DNA of 64,000 nucleotides from Anaerolineales bacterium (lineage in GTDB: Bacteria; Chloroflexota; Anaerolineae; Anaerolineales; Villigracilaceae). The position numbers and the translations under genes were made by a program. The DNA is taken from the NCBI GenBank assembly GCA_017985935.1, contig JAGNWT010000003.1, positions 1-64,000 of the forward strand, in the 5' to 3' direction. A model generated the notes under the pieces. That model was not told where the DNA came from and made no database searches. It saw nothing but the letters and a program-made list of their open reading frames with translations. Below are positions 24,388-33,927 of the stretch, piece by piece (position 1 is the stretch's first letter; every line of letters begins with the position of its first letter).

Positions 24388-26499
24388 ATGATGGATCATT
24401 ACGATAAAAAGGGAAGGCGGGATCTTACGGTCTACCTGCTCGTTTTCTTTTTATCGGCGGTCGCGTTGATCGTGGTCGGTGTTCTGTCCTACCGTAATTT
24501 TGAGACCGAATTCCGCAAGCAAGCCGAGCATCAGATCTCTTCTTTTGCCGATCTGAAAGTGAGCGAGTTGGAGGTCTGGCGAAAAGAGCGGATGGTCGAT
24601 GCGGAATTCTTTTTTCACAACCAGGCTTTTTCCGGTTTGGTGGAATTATTTCTTGAAGACCCGGACGATGCGGAAGTCCGCGCTCAACTTTTTACATGGC
24701 TTGAACATTATCAAACCTTCGATCAATATGACCAGGTCAGCCTTTTGGACGTGAACGGCGGTGAATTATTTTCTGTCGGCCCTCCAATGTCTGTTAAAGA
24801 CCCCGGCATCGCCGATGATGTGGATGATTGTCTGCGATTCAAAGATATTCAGTTCGGGGATTTCCGGCGCGCATTGGATGGAAAGATCTACCTGAATATT
24901 TCTGTTCCAATCTTCAGAGGGCAGGTGAACGGTAATCCATTGGGTGTGCTCGTACTAAGGGTGGACCCAAAAAAATATCTTTACCCGTACATTCAAACGA
25001 CGATCCTGGACAGCTCCAGCGCAGAGACACTTCTTGTCCGGCAGGATGGGGAAGATGTATTGTTTTTGAATGAACTTCGTTTTATATCCAATGCATCATT
25101 GAATTTGAGAATTCCATTGACCGATCTCGAACATCCCGCTGTTCAGGCTGTACTTGGCAAAGTAGGCTTCGTGGAAGGTTTGGATTACCGCGGAGAGGAA
25201 GTCCTTGCAGACCTTCGACCGGTTCCAAATTCTCCGTGGTACTTGATATCAAAAATGGATGTGGCTGAAATCCACGCGCCATTAAGAATCCGGCTCAGGC
25301 AGACGGTCACCTTATTCGGGCTGGCGATCTTTTCCTCCGGCGCGCTCCTTATCACCTTTTGGCGTCAACAGCGTATACGTTTTTATAGATCGCAAGCTGA
25401 GTCTGCTTTGGCTTTACACGAGAGCGAAGAACGTTATCGATGGGTGATCTCCAATATTCCGGTGGTTACTTTTGCCACCGACGAAAAGGGCATATTCACT
25501 TTGTCTGAAGGCAAGGGATTGGACAAACTGGGACTTCGCCCCGGTCAGATCGTGGGCGAATCGATCTTTGACCTTTACCGGGATTCTCCGGGCATCATGG
25601 ATGCGATGCGGTCTGCGCTCGCGGGGCAGGAAGCAAGAGATGAGGTAACGATCAAGGATGTTCATTTTGATGTCTTTTACACACCCTTGTTCGATCAAAA
25701 TGGAAAAGTTGTGCGGGTGATCGGTTTGGCGAATGATGTGACCTCACACAAGATCTCCGAAGATAATATTCGTCAGCTAAACCTTGAACTCGAACATCGG
25801 GTGCGGGAGCGTACCGCCCAATTCGAAGCGGCAAATAAGGAATTGGAGGCGTTTAGTTACTCCGTTTCTCATGACCTGCGAGCTCCTTTGCGTGGAATTA
25901 ACGGCTGGAGCCAGGCGTTGTTGGAAGATTATCAAGACAAGCTTGACGAGCAGGGAGTGCAATATATTCAGCGTGTGCTTTCTGAGACGAGGCGCATGGG
26001 CAATTTGATCGATGGCATGCTCAACCTCTCGCGGTTGACGCGGACCGAAATGGTCAAAAAGGATGTGAATCTCAGCGTGATTGCCGAATCGATCGTGGAG
26101 CGCTTGAAGAGGGATATCTCTTCCCGTGAGGTTGAATTTATGATCGAGCCGGGACTCATGGCGCGGGGGGATCCGAACTTATTGGAAGTTGTTCTGGCAA
26201 ATCTGCTGGAAAATGCTTTCAAGTTCACATCAAAGAAAGCGCGTTCGCGCATCGAATTTGGGCGCACCGAAATTCAAGGTAGCCCCACCTTTTATGTGAA
26301 GGATAACGGCGCAGGTTTTGACTCAGCGTATGCTCAAAAACTTTTTGGCGCGTTTCAACGCATGCACAAGAATTCTGAATTTCCCGGCACCGGAATTGGG
26401 CTGGCTACCGTTCAAAGGATCATCCATCGCCACGGTGGGGCGGTTTGGGCTGAAGCCAAAGTTGAAGAGGGAGCAACTTTCTACTTCACGCTTGAATAG
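24388..26499 (+). CDS. Sensor histidine kinase with extracytoplasmic sensor and PAS domain
   Basis: The 703-residue kinase has transmembrane helices at about 13-34 and 305-325 around an extracytoplasmic sensor region resembling a double-Cache domain. A cytoplasmic PAS domain lies at about 345-455 and a coiled coil at 460-488. The HisKA domain has the phospho-accepting His495 in SYSVSHDLRAPLRG. The HATPase domain follows, with N box NLLENAFKFT, G1 DNGAGF and G2 GTGIGLA. The HisKA form resembles phytochrome-type kinases, which often pair with Rcp1-like regulators, and such a gene follows 39 nt later. Confidence 0.93.
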   Translation: MMDHYDKKGRRDLTVYLLVFFLSAVALIVVGVLSYRNFETEFRKQAEHQISSFADLKVSELEVWRKERMVDAEFFFHNQAFSGLVELFLEDPDDAEVRAQLFTWLEHYQTFDQYDQVSLLDVNGGELFSVGPPMSVKDPGIADDVDDCLRFKDIQFGDFRRALDGKIYLNISVPIFRGQVNGNPLGVLVLRVDPKKYLYPYIQTTILDSSSAETLLVRQDGEDVLFLNELRFISNASLNLRIPLTDLEHPAVQAVLGKVGFVEGLDYRGEEVLADLRPVPNSPWYLISKMDVAEIHAPLRIRLRQTVTLFGLAIFSSGALLITFWRQQRIRFYRSQAESALALHESEERYRWVISNIPVVTFATDEKGIFTLSEGKGLDKLGLRPGQIVGESIFDLYRDSPGIMDAMRSALAGQEARDEVTIKDVHFDVFYTPLFDQNGKVVRVIGLANDVTSHKISEDNIRQLNLELEHRVRERTAQFEAANKELEAFSYSVSHDLRAPLRGINGWSQALLEDYQDKLDEQGVQYIQRVLSETRRMGNLIDGMLNLSRLTRTEMVKKDVNLSVIAESIVERLKRDISSREVEFMIEPGLMARGDPNLLEVVLANLLENAFKFTSKKARSRIEFGRTEIQGSPTFYVKDNGAGFDSAYAQKLFGAFQRMHKNSEFPGTGIGLATVQRIIHRHGGAVWAEAKVEEGATFYFTLE

Positions 26500-26538
26500 T
26501 ATGGAAAGTGATTTTGTTTTTATTATTGAGGAGGCGTT

Positions 26539-26991
26539 ATGAAAATAAAAAAGATTTTGTTGGTGGAGGACAATCCAAGTGATATTGGGTTGACACGTCG
26601 TGCACTTGAGAAAAGCCATGTGGCGAATGATCTGGTGGTGGTGGAGGATGGGCAGGAGGCTTTGGATTATTTGTTTGGGGCAAGCCAGTCTGCAGGTCCG
26701 CAGGTGACCGAATTGCCAGCGTTGATCCTGCTCGATCTTAAACTTCCAAAGGTGGATGGTTTGGAAGTACTGCGCCGCATTCGGTCTGACCCGAACCTCT
26801 ATCGGCTTCCAGTGGTCGTGCTGACCACTTCCACTGAAGAACAGGACATCGTCCAAAGTTACCACCTGGGAGCGAATAGTTATATCCGAAAGCCGGTGGA
26901 TTTCACGCAATTTGTGGAAGCAATTCAGCACCTGGGGCTATATTGGTTGTTGTTGAATGAGCCGGCGCCTCGTGTTACGCAGGGAAGTTGA
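26539..26991 (+). CDS. Single-domain response regulator (Rcp1/CheY-like)
   Basis: The 150-residue receiver protein has the acidic pair Glu10-Asp11 in LLVEDN, phospho-acceptor Asp66 in LILLDLKLP, a Thr in VVLTTST and Lys in IRKPVD. It has no output domain, so it likely relays phosphate or binds a target. The inserted loop after the third strand is typical of Rcp1-like partners of phytochrome-type kinases. It is probably phosphorylated by the upstream kinase. A GAGG site lies upstream of its ATG. Confidence 0.93.
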   Translation: MKIKKILLVEDNPSDIGLTRRALEKSHVANDLVVVEDGQEALDYLFGASQSAGPQVTELPALILLDLKLPKVDGLEVLRRIRSDPNLYRLPVVVLTTSTEEQDIVQSYHLGANSYIRKPVDFTQFVEAIQHLGLYWLLLNEPAPRVTQGS

Positions 26992-27056
26992 TTGGATTTT
27001 CGAATAAAAGTTCGAATTGGGATGACGGCAGTGTGATCGGGTAAAGCGAGGATCGT

Positions 27057-30000
27057 ATGACAATACCTCTTTCAGTTTTGATCGTGGAAGATGTGGAGAG
27101 CGACGCGGAGTTGCTGGTGCGCGCTTTAAAAAAAGCGGGCTACGACCCTGTGTACGAGCAGGTCGATACCGACGAAGCTTTTAGATCTGCCCTGAATAAA
27201 CAGAGTTGGGAAATTGTCATTTCAGATTATCGAATGCCGCAGTTTGATGGTTTTGCCGCCTTGAAGATCTTGCGTGAGATGGATCTGGATGTTCCTTTCA
27301 TTGTTGTCTCTGGAACGATCGGTGAAGAGACCGCGGTCTCCATGATGCGCGCAGGCGCGCAGGATTATTTGGTAAAGGGAGACCTCGCGCGTCTGTCCCC
27401 GGCTGTTGAGAGGGAATTGAATCAGGCGTCCCTTCGCCGTGACCGCCGGAGGGCAGAAGACGCGCAAAGGAAGAGTGAGGCTAGTTATCAGGCTTTGGTC
27501 AACTCCATCAACGACGCGATCATCAGTACCGATGAGGCGGGTGTTATCACGGGCTGGAATCCGGCCGCCGAAAGGATCTTTGGGTACGCCGCTGATGAGA
27601 TCGTTGGTGAGTCTTTCATTTCTTTGATTTCGGCTCACGGACATCAAGCGTACGAAGCAGGGATTCGAGATATCCTGGAGTTTGACAGCAAATCTACATC
27701 GGGCAGCGTGATCCGGTTAAGAGGGATGCGAAAGAACGGCATGGAATTTCCCCTCGAACTTTCCTTGTCTTTTTGGTTCGCTGGTCAGGATGTTTTTTAT
27801 ACGGCTGTCATTCGAGATATTACGGACCGTCTTAAGGTGGAGGAATCTCTTCGGAATAGCCAGGAGAAGATCCGGGATGTGTTTAATGCCATGGAAGAGG
27901 GGATGGCGTTGAACGAATTGGTGTTCGATGAAAAGGGGGAAGTTATTGATTATCGCATTCTGGAAGTGAACCCGGCGTATGAAGATATTGCCATGTTGAA
28001 GCGTGAAGATGTAGTGGGGAAATTAGCCACCGAGGTCTACGGGATGTCCGCCGAATACATCACCGACTTTTGGAAAGAGCATATTCACGATACCCACTCG
28101 ATCAAGACCGATTATTTTGTCGAAGAGACCGGTCAATGGAGACATGTATCCACATCCCGACCGATCGGCAATCGGTTTGCGACCGTTTTTTTTGATATTA
28201 CAGAACAAAAGAGTATTGAACTTGCTTTACGCGCGAGCGAGAAAAAATTACGCACCATCACCGAGAACGCGGCAGAGATCATCGTTGAGTTGGACAGACA
28301 GGGGCAAATGGTTTACATCAGCCGCGTGCTCCCCGGGTATAAACTGGAAGATGTTGTGGGGAAAAACTTTATCGATTGGGTTGAGCCGCAGTTCCACGCT
28401 GAGATGCAAGACTGTTTAACAAAGGTCTTTACCGAAGGAACCATGCAGACTTACGAGGCATGCGGTTATGGAGAAAACGGAGAATTGCGTTGGTATCTCT
28501 CCCGGCTTAATCCGGTCATTAATGATGGGCGAGTCGTGCGTGCCATTTTGGTCTCAGGTGATATTACAGAAAGAAAACAAGCAGAGCAGAACCTGCGTGA
28601 AAGTGAAGAATGGCATCGGGCGATCATTCAAACAGCCATGGATGGCTTCTGTGTTGTGGATATGCAAGGGAAATTCGTTGAGGTAAATGAGACTTACTGT
28701 CGAATAACAGGTTATTCGGCTGAGGAACTCCTGTCTTTGTCTGTCCCGGATCTTGAGTACAACGAATCTAAGAGCGAAGTCCGCGCTCGAATCGAACGGG
28801 TCGTGAGCCGCGGTGAAGACCGTTTCGAGTCAAAACATCGGCGCAAAGATGGCAGCATCATCGATTTTGAAGTCAGCATTCAATATCGCCCCTTTAATGG
28901 CGGGAGACTGATCGCCTTCCTCAAGGATATTACCGATCGCAAACAAGCCGATGAAGCCCTTCGGGCGAGCGAGCAGAGATTCCGTTCCATCTTTGAACAA
29001 TCACCGATCGGCATGGGTGTGATGGAATCGGCCAGCGGGCGATTTTTGGAGGTCAACCCCAAATATTGTGAGATCGTCGGTCGAACCGCGACCGAAATGC
29101 TTTCCCTTGATTTCAAGAGCATCACTCATCCCGACGATCAAGGAATCGACGACGAGAATCGCTGGCGCATGCTGCACGACGAGATACACTCATTTAATTT
29201 TGAGAAGCGTTATATCCGCCCGGATAATTCCATCGTTTGGGTGCATCTGACCGTTGTCGCGTTGTGGGTCGGACCGGAAGACCGCCGAGTCAACCTCACC
29301 ATGGTGGAGGACATCAGCGAACGCAAACAGGCCGAGCTGAAATTACGGGAGAGCGAAGAAAGATTCCGCAAGATCTTCCAAACTATTTCGGTCTCGATCT
29401 GGGAGGAGGATTTCACTGAAGCCAAAGCCATGGTGGATGACCTGCTTGTTCAAGGCGTTACAGATTTCCCTGCCTACTTTGATACGCACCCTGAATTCGT
29501 TGAACGCGCTTTGCATCATACCCAGGTCGTGGATGTCAACGAGACCACCCTACGCCTGTATGGGGCGGATGATAAATCTGAATTGTTGGGCAGCCTTGAA
29601 AACATTGTGACGCCGCAGAACTTCCTGCAGGAATTGGGTGTACTTTCTCAAGGCTTACCTCATCTTGAAATAGAAACCGTGAATACCAACCTGCGGGGCG
29701 AAAGAATTATATTTTGGATGACGCTGACATTCTTCAGAGATTCGCGCGGCAGATATAAGGCGCTGGTGAGTCTTGCCGATATTACCGCTCGAAAACGCGC
29801 AGAGGAATCCCTGCGTATCAGCGAGAAGCGGTATCACGAACTGTTTAACAGCATGATCGACGGCTTCGCCTTGCACGAAGTGATCAGTGATGAAAGCGGC
29901 ACGCCGGTCGATTATCGATTCCTGGAAGTAAACCCCGCTTACGAGCGATTGACCGGACTTCACGCGGAGGCGATCCTTGGGCGGACCGCTCGCGAAGTTT

Positions 30001-32297
30001 TGCCTGCCGCCGACCCCTATTGGGTTGAAGTTTACGCGAATGTTGCAATGACTGGTCGCTCGACCTTTTTTGAAAATTATTCCAGTGATCTGGATCGCTA
30101 CTTTGAGGTATCTGCCTACTGTCCGCGCCCCGGGCAATTCGCAGTGATCATGGTGGATATTACCGAACGCAAGCGCGCCGAAGAAGGACTGCTTCAACAT
30201 CTGACGGAGTTGGAGCTGCTCTATCAAAGCGGATTGGGACTGGGGCAATCTCTCGACCCCAAGCCCATCGGTCGGAAGATATTAAACCTCCTTCGCGAGA
30301 AACTGAATTGGCACTTCACGAGTATTCATATTTATCATCCGCAGGATGACAGCCTTGAACTGCTTGATGTAAATCAGCCAGGGTATGACGAAGAACTGGC
30401 TCGTGACCGGGCAGTGAATCAATATCGTCCGCTGGTAACACGACCAGATCAAGGCTTGTGCGGATGGGTGGTCTTGCATGGGGATGTGGTCCGCTCTGGG
30501 GATGTGAGCAAGGACCCAAGATATATCGAAGCCTACTCCGGCATTAATTCAGGTTTGTATGTCCCCATGAAAGTTGGCGACCGGGTCATTGGAGTGATCT
30601 CGGTCGAGGATCAAAGACCGAACGCCTTTACAGAAGCCGACGAGCGCCTGGTGGTGACACTTGCCAATCAGGCTCAAAGCGCTTTTGAAAATGCGCGACT
30701 GTTCGGCGAATTACGCAAACGCGCAGTGGAATTGGAAACTCTCAACCGCATCTCGCTCGCATTGCGGACGGCTTCCCGTCAGGACGAAATGCTCTCGATC
30801 GTTTTGGAAGAAGCGCTTGGCATCCTGAATACTTTACATGGCTCGATCGTTTTGTACAACAAAGCAACTGACAAACTGGAGAAGGTCCTTTCGCGCGGGT
30901 GGACGTCACTGATCCTTGAAGCGCCGCAAAAATCAGATGAGGGTCTGGCTGGCAGAGTGTTCACCACCGGCGAGATCCATATCTCTCGCGAATTCGCCAG
31001 AGATCCCTTTACCAAAAAAGAGATTCGCAATCAAATGATCGCAGGTTGGGGCGGAGCCTGCCTGCCAATCCGCTCGGCGCAACAAACCATGGGTGTGTTG
31101 ATCGTGTGGATCCCCAGCGAGCGGGAACTCAGCAAGGATGAAATACGCCTGCTTTCCATTTTGTCCGAGATGACAGGCGCAGCCCTGCAGCGCTTGCAGC
31201 TCCACGAACAGACGGTAAGACGCCTCGAGCAGCTTAAGGCGCTGCGTACGGTCGATCAGGCCATCGCAAGCAGCAGGGATATGCACCTCACATTGGGGAT
31301 CCTGTTGGCGAATACAGCCACCCAGCTTGGGGTGAGTGCGGCTGATGTGCTTTTGCTGCATCCCTCTTCAAATCAACTGGAACTGGTGGCGAATTATGGG
31401 TTCCGCACCTTGCTGGTCACAGACACAACTCTGGGGGAAAGTTTTGCCGGACGGGCCATCATTGAGCATCGCCCAATGATGATGGTGGATTACGAGACCG
31501 TGAAGCAACATTCGAGATTTGGCAAGTTATGGCGGGAGGAAGGTTTTTCGTGTTATTGGGTTGTGCCGCTGATCGTGAAGGGCGAAGTAAAAGGAGCGTT
31601 GGAAGTCTACTGCCGCGATCAATTCACACCCGATGCCGATTGGCTGGAATTCCTTGAAGCCATGGCCGGGCAGGCTGCGATCGCCATCGATAACACGCAG
31701 CTTTTCGAGAACCTTCAACGCGCGAATCTTGATCTCAACCTGGCTTACGATGCGACGATCGAGGGGTGGTCACGGGCAATGGACTTGCGCGACCATGAGA
31801 CGGAAGGCCATACTTTACGTGTCACAGACCTGACCTTGAAACTGGCTCGAGCCATGCGAGTTTCAGATTCCCGTCTGATGGCTTACCGCCGCGGCGCGCT
31901 TTTGCACGATATTGGCAAGATGGGCGTTCCTGATTCGATCTTGCTGAAAGAAGGACCTCTGACCGAAGAAGAATGGATCGTCATGCGGAAACACCCGCAG
32001 CTGGCTCGTGAAATGCTTTCTCCGATCACCTACTTGAAAGACTCTCTGGACATCCCGTACGCGCACCACGAACGATGGGATGGCACTGGGTACCCGCATG
32101 GGTTGACCGGAGAGTCCATTCCATTGGCGGCGAGGATCTTTGCCATTGTAGATGTTTGGGACGCTCTGACGAATGACCGCACCTATCGCAAGAAGTGGGG
32201 CAAGAAGAAGGCGCGCCAATATATCAAAGAGCAAAGCGGCAAGCACTTTGACCCGCAGGTTGTTGAAGTCTTCCTGCAGCTCATTGAAAATACCTGA
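27057..32297 (+). CDS. REC-PAS(7)-GAF(3)-HD-GYP c-di-GMP phosphodiesterase
   Basis: This very large 1746-residue protein begins with a receiver domain (phospho-acceptor Asp57 in VISDYRMP). Seven PAS domains follow (about 140-1050), each introduced by LR(x)SE(x)-type helices, and then three GAF domains (about 1055-1535). The HD-GYP domain (about 1545-1740) has HDIGKMG and HHERWDGTGYPHGL, the metal-binding signatures of active cyclic di-GMP phosphodiesterases. The second and seventh PAS domains share an unusual pattern (VDYRxLEVNPAYE) and look like an internal duplication. It would counteract the two cyclases upstream and could be phosphorylated by the local kinase. Confidence 0.93.
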   Translation: MTIPLSVLIVEDVESDAELLVRALKKAGYDPVYEQVDTDEAFRSALNKQSWEIVISDYRMPQFDGFAALKILREMDLDVPFIVVSGTIGEETAVSMMRAGAQDYLVKGDLARLSPAVERELNQASLRRDRRRAEDAQRKSEASYQALVNSINDAIISTDEAGVITGWNPAAERIFGYAADEIVGESFISLISAHGHQAYEAGIRDILEFDSKSTSGSVIRLRGMRKNGMEFPLELSLSFWFAGQDVFYTAVIRDITDRLKVEESLRNSQEKIRDVFNAMEEGMALNELVFDEKGEVIDYRILEVNPAYEDIAMLKREDVVGKLATEVYGMSAEYITDFWKEHIHDTHSIKTDYFVEETGQWRHVSTSRPIGNRFATVFFDITEQKSIELALRASEKKLRTITENAAEIIVELDRQGQMVYISRVLPGYKLEDVVGKNFIDWVEPQFHAEMQDCLTKVFTEGTMQTYEACGYGENGELRWYLSRLNPVINDGRVVRAILVSGDITERKQAEQNLRESEEWHRAIIQTAMDGFCVVDMQGKFVEVNETYCRITGYSAEELLSLSVPDLEYNESKSEVRARIERVVSRGEDRFESKHRRKDGSIIDFEVSIQYRPFNGGRLIAFLKDITDRKQADEALRASEQRFRSIFEQSPIGMGVMESASGRFLEVNPKYCEIVGRTATEMLSLDFKSITHPDDQGIDDENRWRMLHDEIHSFNFEKRYIRPDNSIVWVHLTVVALWVGPEDRRVNLTMVEDISERKQAELKLRESEERFRKIFQTISVSIWEEDFTEAKAMVDDLLVQGVTDFPAYFDTHPEFVERALHHTQVVDVNETTLRLYGADDKSELLGSLENIVTPQNFLQELGVLSQGLPHLEIETVNTNLRGERIIFWMTLTFFRDSRGRYKALVSLADITARKRAEESLRISEKRYHELFNSMIDGFALHEVISDESGTPVDYRFLEVNPAYERLTGLHAEAILGRTAREVLPAADPYWVEVYANVAMTGRSTFFENYSSDLDRYFEVSAYCPRPGQFAVIMVDITERKRAEEGLLQHLTELELLYQSGLGLGQSLDPKPIGRKILNLLREKLNWHFTSIHIYHPQDDSLELLDVNQPGYDEELARDRAVNQYRPLVTRPDQGLCGWVVLHGDVVRSGDVSKDPRYIEAYSGINSGLYVPMKVGDRVIGVISVEDQRPNAFTEADERLVVTLANQAQSAFENARLFGELRKRAVELETLNRISLALRTASRQDEMLSIVLEEALGILNTLHGSIVLYNKATDKLEKVLSRGWTSLILEAPQKSDEGLAGRVFTTGEIHISREFARDPFTKKEIRNQMIAGWGGACLPIRSAQQTMGVLIVWIPSERELSKDEIRLLSILSEMTGAALQRLQLHEQTVRRLEQLKALRTVDQAIASSRDMHLTLGILLANTATQLGVSAADVLLLHPSSNQLELVANYGFRTLLVTDTTLGESFAGRAIIEHRPMMMVDYETVKQHSRFGKLWREEGFSCYWVVPLIVKGEVKGALEVYCRDQFTPDADWLEFLEAMAGQAAIAIDNTQLFENLQRANLDLNLAYDATIEGWSRAMDLRDHETEGHTLRVTDLTLKLARAMRVSDSRLMAYRRGALLHDIGKMGVPDSILLKEGPLTEEEWIVMRKHPQLAREMLSPITYLKDSLDIPYAHHERWDGTGYPHGLTGESIPLAARIFAIVDVWDALTNDRTYRKKWGKKKARQYIKEQSGKHFDPQVVEVFLQLIENT

Positions 32298-32298
32298 T

Positions 32299-32345
32299 GT
32301 TTCAAAAAGAGGACACGCCCAATAAGCGTGTCCTCTTTTTGAAAC
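32299..32345 (+). terminator. Strong bidirectional terminator
   Basis: GTTTCAAAAAGAGGACACGC and GCGTGTCCTCTTTTTGAAAC form a perfect 20-bp stem around a CCAATAA loop. It separates the signalling cluster from the convergent minus-strand genes. Confidence 0.92.
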
Positions 32346-32363
32346 TGACCTAAGGGTGTTGCC

Positions 32364-32816
32364 TCAAGTTAATATTTTTATCTGCTGCGGGTCAACTTCC
32401 AGTTTCAGTGCATCTCCGTAATTTATGAATTCGATCTTGTAGGTGATCACTTCGATCAGCGAGGAGTTTTGGAAATGGGTCTTTTTGGTTTCAGGGTGTG
32501 GATAATAAACCCAGCCGTCGCAGGTTTGTCCTTTGAAGATCACCCTGCATTTTGCAAATGAAAATGTTTCAGGCGGGTGAAGGTCGGTCCACTCGACCAG
32601 TGGAAAAGTGAACTCTGGATTAATGATTTTGAATTCGTGCGGAGCAATGGAGATGTTCAGGGTTCCATTGAAATAAGGGTCGAGGTCGAGACCCAAAGAT
32701 CTGAAGTACGGTTTTTGTTTTTCAAGTGAACTGTACGGGTAGTCCTTTGATGGACGCGATGCGACCTGATGTCCTTTTACCACCCTGCCATTGATCCGTG
32801 CCCATGAGTTAGTCAT
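32364..32816 (-). CDS. Putative CTP-dependent riboflavin kinase-like (DUF120-type) protein
   Basis: The 150-residue protein resembles the archaeal riboflavin kinase fold by pattern: an N-terminal GRVVKGHQVASR strand-loop, LGLDLDPYFNGTLNISI (compare the PGTLNV motif), FAKCRVIFKG, GWVYYPHPETKKTHF, and a terminal IEVI...GDALKLEV segment. Archaeal enzymes phosphorylate riboflavin to FMN using CTP. This call rests on motif order only and is uncertain. The ATG at 32816 lacks a clear ribosome binding site. It follows the DUF6295-like gene by 25 nt. Confidence 0.45.
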   Translation of the reverse strand: MTNSWARINGRVVKGHQVASRPSKDYPYSSLEKQKPYFRSLGLDLDPYFNGTLNISIAPHEFKIINPEFTFPLVEWTDLHPPETFSFAKCRVIFKGQTCDGWVYYPHPETKKTHFQNSSLIEVITYKIEFINYGDALKLEVDPQQIKILT

Positions 32817-32841
32817 GACCGAAAGAATTCCCGCGTAATCA

Positions 32842-33111
32842 TTACCCGCGGAGATGGCCGCCCGCCTCGGCTTGATCGAGCACGGCGAGAATGGTTTTGA
32901 CCAATTCACGCGCCGCGGATTCACTTAGTTCCACGGCCACGCGGGCGGAGGGTCCCTGCGTTTCATTTACGAAATCGATGTTGAGGGCGTGTTCGTAGGG
33001 GGCGTTAAACGGGTGATCGTAAGAGACATTCGCTTGCTGAAGTTGGAACCAGCCTTGCGTCCCTTTGCCGCTTCCATCCACTTTAACTTTTTCAACGATC
33101 ATTGTGCACAT
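32842..33111 (-). CDS. DUF6295-like small protein
   Basis: The 89-residue protein begins MCTMIVEKVKVDGSGKGTQGWFQL and continues with VSYDHPFNAPYEHALNIDF, a pattern I associate with the DUF6295 family. It ends in an amphipathic helix rich in Ala, Glu and Leu. No function is known. It lies between the putative riboflavin kinase-like gene and the dienelactone hydrolase-like gene, on the same strand as both. Confidence 0.65.
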   Translation of the reverse strand: MCTMIVEKVKVDGSGKGTQGWFQLQQANVSYDHPFNAPYEHALNIDFVNETQGPSARVAVELSESAARELVKTILAVLDQAEAGGHLRG

Positions 33112-33156
33112 AATTAATTCCTTTTATTACCGCTTGTATTGGAAATGACTTTAATT

Positions 33157-33912
33157 TTACGCCAGGTGTTTTTCCAAGAACGCAAAGGTTTTCTTCCAGC
33201 CGTCCACGGCTTGCTCCTGCCTGTAGTTGGGTCGGTCATAGTAGAAAAATCCATGACCCGCTTTGGGGTACATATGAAATTCGTAGTCCTTGCCAAACTT
33301 TTTGAGCTCTTCTTCATGGGTTTTGACCTGCTCGGGAGTGGGGCTGGAATCTTCCTCGCCAAATAAACCTAAAATGGGGCAGGGCAGGTCGCGGGTGTAG
33401 TCGAGCGGAGAAACGGGGAAGTTGGCAGTGAGCTGATCTGCGGTCATCACGACCCGTCCGCCCCAGCAATCCACAAGGGCGTCGAATCCGGTTGTGCGGC
33501 AGGCTGTGAGATAGGCGTGACGTCCGCCGGAGCATGTACCAAAGATGCCGACTTTGCCGTTCACGTAGTCCAACCCGCGCAGGTGTTTCATCGCGCCTCC
33601 AAGATCGCCCACAGCCTGATCGTCGGGGATACCTCCGTCTGCTCTGACCTTTGCTGCCACATCTTCCGGTGTGCCGTGACCCGAGCGGAAGTAGAGGTTT
33701 GGAGAAATGGTCACAAAACCATGATGCGCAAATTTGAAGGTTGCCTCACGATACCATTGATCCCAGCCGGGCATGTGATGAGCGAGAACCATGGCGGGAA
33801 ACTTCCCTTCACCTAAAGGGCGGGCCATGTAAGCGTTGATGGTATCTCCATTCGCGCCTTTCATTGTGATCGTTTCAGCCAGAACGCCTTCGTATTGGTC
33901 GGTCGTGTACAT
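33157..33912 (-). CDS. Dienelactone hydrolase-family alpha/beta hydrolase
   Basis: The 251-residue cytoplasmic hydrolase has a nucleophile elbow GTCSGG with Cys127, the cysteine typical of dienelactone hydrolases. Asp188 lies in FGEEDSSPTP and His220 in KAGHGFF, completing a Cys-Asp-His triad. Family members open lactones or cleave small esters, and the natural substrate here is unknown. The ATG at 33912 follows AAAGGAG by 7 nt. It sits 15 nt after the hemolysin III-like gene. Confidence 0.9.
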   Translation of the reverse strand: MYTTDQYEGVLAETITMKGANGDTINAYMARPLGEGKFPAMVLAHHMPGWDQWYREATFKFAHHGFVTISPNLYFRSGHGTPEDVAAKVRADGGIPDDQAVGDLGGAMKHLRGLDYVNGKVGIFGTCSGGRHAYLTACRTTGFDALVDCWGGRVVMTADQLTANFPVSPLDYTRDLPCPILGLFGEEDSSPTPEQVKTHEEELKKFGKDYEFHMYPKAGHGFFYYDRPNYRQEQAVDGWKKTFAFLEKHLA

Positions 33913-33927
33913 GTAAGATCTCCTTTA

